Shown here piece after piece: positions 4,908 through 6,217 of a stretch of 6,217 nt of DNA. The position numbers were made by a program, and so were the translations under genes. Every line of letters starts with the position of its first letter. Position 1 is the first letter of the stretch. This DNA is from Ardenticatenales bacterium (GTDB lineage: Bacteria > Chloroflexota > Anaerolineae > Ardenticatenales > Ardenticatenaceae): assembly GCA_013812995.1 (NCBI GenBank), contig JACCSL010000838.1, positions 1 through 6,217 on the forward strand. The letters are read 5' to 3'. Under the pieces are notes generated by a model that saw only the letters and a program-made list of their open reading frames with translations, made no database searches and was not told the origin of the DNA.

Positions 4908-5948
4908 ATGGCTGAACCTGTTGGTCCCCCTGATAATCGGGGCCCCGATCAAATATGGAGTTTCCGGGGGTATCGTCTCGCACCCGGTGAGTTCAACAAC
5001 GCGATGATTCACTTCTACCGGGGTGAAATGACGCGTTCCAACGTGTGGCGCTCGCGGCTGGATGCCACCACCAACTGGGCAGTCGTGGCGACAGGCGCGG
5101 CGCTCTCCTTTGCCTTCAGCGAGGCAAGCCACAGCCACTTCATGATCCCAATCAATACCTTGCTTATCACGCTCTTCCTGTACATTGAAGCACGACGATA
5201 TCGGTATTATGAGCTGTGGGCCTACCGGGTTCGACTGATGGAAACAGACTTTTTCGCGGCGATGCTGGCACCGCCCTTCAGTCCCAGCGATACCTGGGCA
5301 ACTCGTCTGGTAGACAACCTTCTGCATCCCACCTATACCATCAGCTACTGGGAGGCGTTTGGGCGGCGCTTCCGACGAAACTATCAGTTCATCTTCGCCC
5401 TCCTCGCCATCGCCTGGTTCACCAAAATCATGATTCACCCTACCCCCGCGATGTCGGTACAGCAGTTCATTGACCACGCCGCCGTCGGTGCTATTCCGGG
5501 GCGCGTTATCATCGCTATGGGCATGGTCTTTAACACCGCCATCTTCGTGGTTGGCTGGCTCACCACTGGGTTACGCCAGTCTCAAGGGGAGATTCTTCCC
5601 TCCAGCGCGCTGGGGGCCAGCCTGTTCCAGACCGCCAGTGATATGATTACCGGGCACAGCTTTTCCTGGAGTCGTCATGAGCAGCTTGCCTACATCATCA
5701 CGACCAGCAAGGCCAAGGCGGAGGTGATCTCGGAGCGCATTCTTACCACCATGTCACGCGGGGTCACAGCCGTCAATGGGGTGGGAATGTACTCGAAGGA
5801 AGAACGTGTGATCCTGCTCGTTGCAATCCATCCGGAGCAGGTTGTCCCCCTGAAGAAACTTGTTCGCGACCTCGATCCTAAGGCATTTATTATCATTCAT
5901 GGAACTGAAGAAGTCATTGGGCACGGCTTTCGCAAGGTGCCCAACTAA
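4908..5948 (+). CDS. Membrane protein: DUF2270 region fused to a C-terminal DUF2179-like domain
   Basis: This encodes 346 residues with no signal peptide. Residues about 33-180 carry the DUF2270 pattern as I know it: HFYRGEM.R.N.WR.RLDATTNWAV (35-59), NTLLITLFLYIEARRYRYYELWAYRVR (83-109, quoted in part), and WEAFGRRFRRNY (148-159). Four membrane segments are visible near 57-71, 78-95, 159-177 and 199-222. Residues about 262-343 look like DUF2179, the C-terminal domain of YitT-type proteins: K..VIS..IL..MSRGVTA.NG.GMYS, a hydrophobic strand (301-307), then L..LVRDLDPKAFI and a final V.GHGF (336-341). DUF2179 is thought to be a small soluble, possibly ligand-binding, domain; that is family lore. 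An even number of spans with the tail presumably inside suggests a membrane protein with a cytoplasmic sensor. Substrate and role are unknown. The gene lies 56 bases after tilS and ends at a strong terminator. It contains an ATA codon at I16. Confidence 0.88.
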   Translation: MAEPVGPPDNRGPDQIWSFRGYRLAPGEFNNAMIHFYRGEMTRSNVWRSRLDATTNWAVVATGAALSFAFSEASHSHFMIPINTLLITLFLYIEARRYRYYELWAYRVRLMETDFFAAMLAPPFSPSDTWATRLVDNLLHPTYTISYWEAFGRRFRRNYQFIFALLAIAWFTKIMIHPTPAMSVQQFIDHAAVGAIPGRVIIAMGMVFNTAIFVVGWLTTGLRQSQGEILPSSALGASLFQTASDMITGHSFSWSRHEQLAYIITTSKAKAEVISERILTTMSRGVTAVNGVGMYSKEERVILLVAIHPEQVVPLKKLVRDLDPKAFIIIHGTEEVIGHGFRKVPN

Positions 5949-5974
5949 CCCTATCCTATCCTCATTGTTCTCTG

Positions 5975-5999
5975 GCCCGGCGTGGTCGCCGGGCTTTTT
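5975..5999 (+). terminator. Strong intrinsic terminator after the DUF2270 gene
   Basis: GCCCGGCG (5975-5982) pairs perfectly with CGCCGGGC (5987-5994) across the 4-base loop TGGT. TTTTT (5995-5999) follows directly. It begins 26 bases after the stop codon at 5946-5948, and closes the hom-tilS-DUF2270 stretch. Confidence 0.9.
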
Positions 6000-6000
6000 C

Positions 6001-6217
6001 ATGCTGCTTCTCCTCCTGCTGCTGAGCGGCTGCACTACAGGCACGGGGAGCCGGGTGGATCAATCGTACCTGCAAGCCATCCAGCCCGAGACTGTCGCAG
6101 AGCTATCCGGCGGCGCGCTCCTTCGGCAGAGCTTTGCCCCGAGCTACAACGGGCTGAGCTATGTCACTGTGCTACTCACCACCCCCACCGAGGTCCAGCT
6201 CCTCGTGCGTGTGAGGG
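6001..6217 (+). CDS. N-terminal part of a predicted lipoprotein, 3' end outside window
   Basis: The frame opens at ATG 6001 and stays open to the right edge, giving 72 residues. It begins MLLLLLLLSGC: a short hydrophobic run and the lipobox L8-S9-G10-C11, so Cys11 would be lipidated. The mature part starts TTGTGSRVDQ. It then has a segment near 44-60 (ALLRQSFAPSYNGLSYVTV) resembling the 'gqsFva...gL..i.v.l' strands of beta-sandwich modules often seen in Chloroflexota surface proteins; this is a loose inference. The start is odd. There is no positive n-region, no SD, and the ATG lies one base after the T-tract of a terminator. An in-frame TTG at 5965 would add MFSGPAWSPGFF, but it also lacks an SD and a basic residue and would place the terminator inside the gene. 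The function is unknown. Confidence 0.62.
   Translation, partial: MLLLLLLLSGCTTGTGSRVDQSYLQAIQPETVAELSGGALLRQSFAPSYNGLSYVTVLLTTPTEVQLLVRVR

Noticed and set aside
5754..6044. Minus-strand frame across the DUF2270 3' end and terminator
   Set aside because: It spans a strong plus-strand terminator and two plus-strand genes, with no SD or recognisable motif.

Overview
The window looks like chromosomal DNA of a GC-rich bacterium, most likely a member of the Chloroflexota (Anaerolineae or a related class). This is inferred from the style of the proteins: a lipoprotein with a Thr/Pro/Glu linker, a DUF2270-type membrane protein, a single-domain homoserine dehydrogenase and a TTG start codon. No phylogenetic marker was compared. 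I see no rRNA, tRNA, CRISPR array, transposase or phage gene.

Layout. Bases 2-409 (+) are the 3' end of a gene that probably encodes a multi-pass GT39/ArnT-like glycosyltransferase. It meets a small tryptophan-rich gene on the minus strand (406-774) tail to tail, and the two stop codons share bases. That minus-strand gene has its own Shine-Dalgarno (SD) and a plausible sigma70 promoter (805-833). The 277 bases between it and the next gene (775-1051) hold a CACGCAGA direct repeat and two hairpins, and no gene I can support. Bases 1052-2215 (+) encode a secreted two-domain lipoprotein with an 18-bp tandem repeat in its linker, closed by a strong intrinsic terminator (2235-2262).

A new transcription unit then starts at a promoter that overlaps a perfect 12-bp palindrome (2292-2322). 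It contains homoserine dehydrogenase (2356-3399) and tRNA(Ile)-lysidine synthetase tilS (3409-4851, TTG start). The SD of tilS begins on the stop codon of the dehydrogenase gene, so the two are very probably translationally coupled. A 56-base gap leads to a membrane protein joining a DUF2270 region to a C-terminal DUF2179-like domain (4908-5948), followed by a second strong terminator (5975-5999). One base after that terminator's T-tract, another lipoprotein gene begins at 6001 and runs off the window.

How the genes fit together. The dehydrogenase supplies homoserine for Thr, Met and Ile synthesis. TilS modifies the tRNA that reads the rare Ile codon AUA. The DUF2270 protein may be the last gene of that unit, but its role is unknown. 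The flanking lipoproteins and the glycosyltransferase are envelope functions. The clearest points for follow-up are the DUF2270-DUF2179 fusion, the Trp-rich protein, the stop/SD overlap and the odd start of the final lipoprotein.
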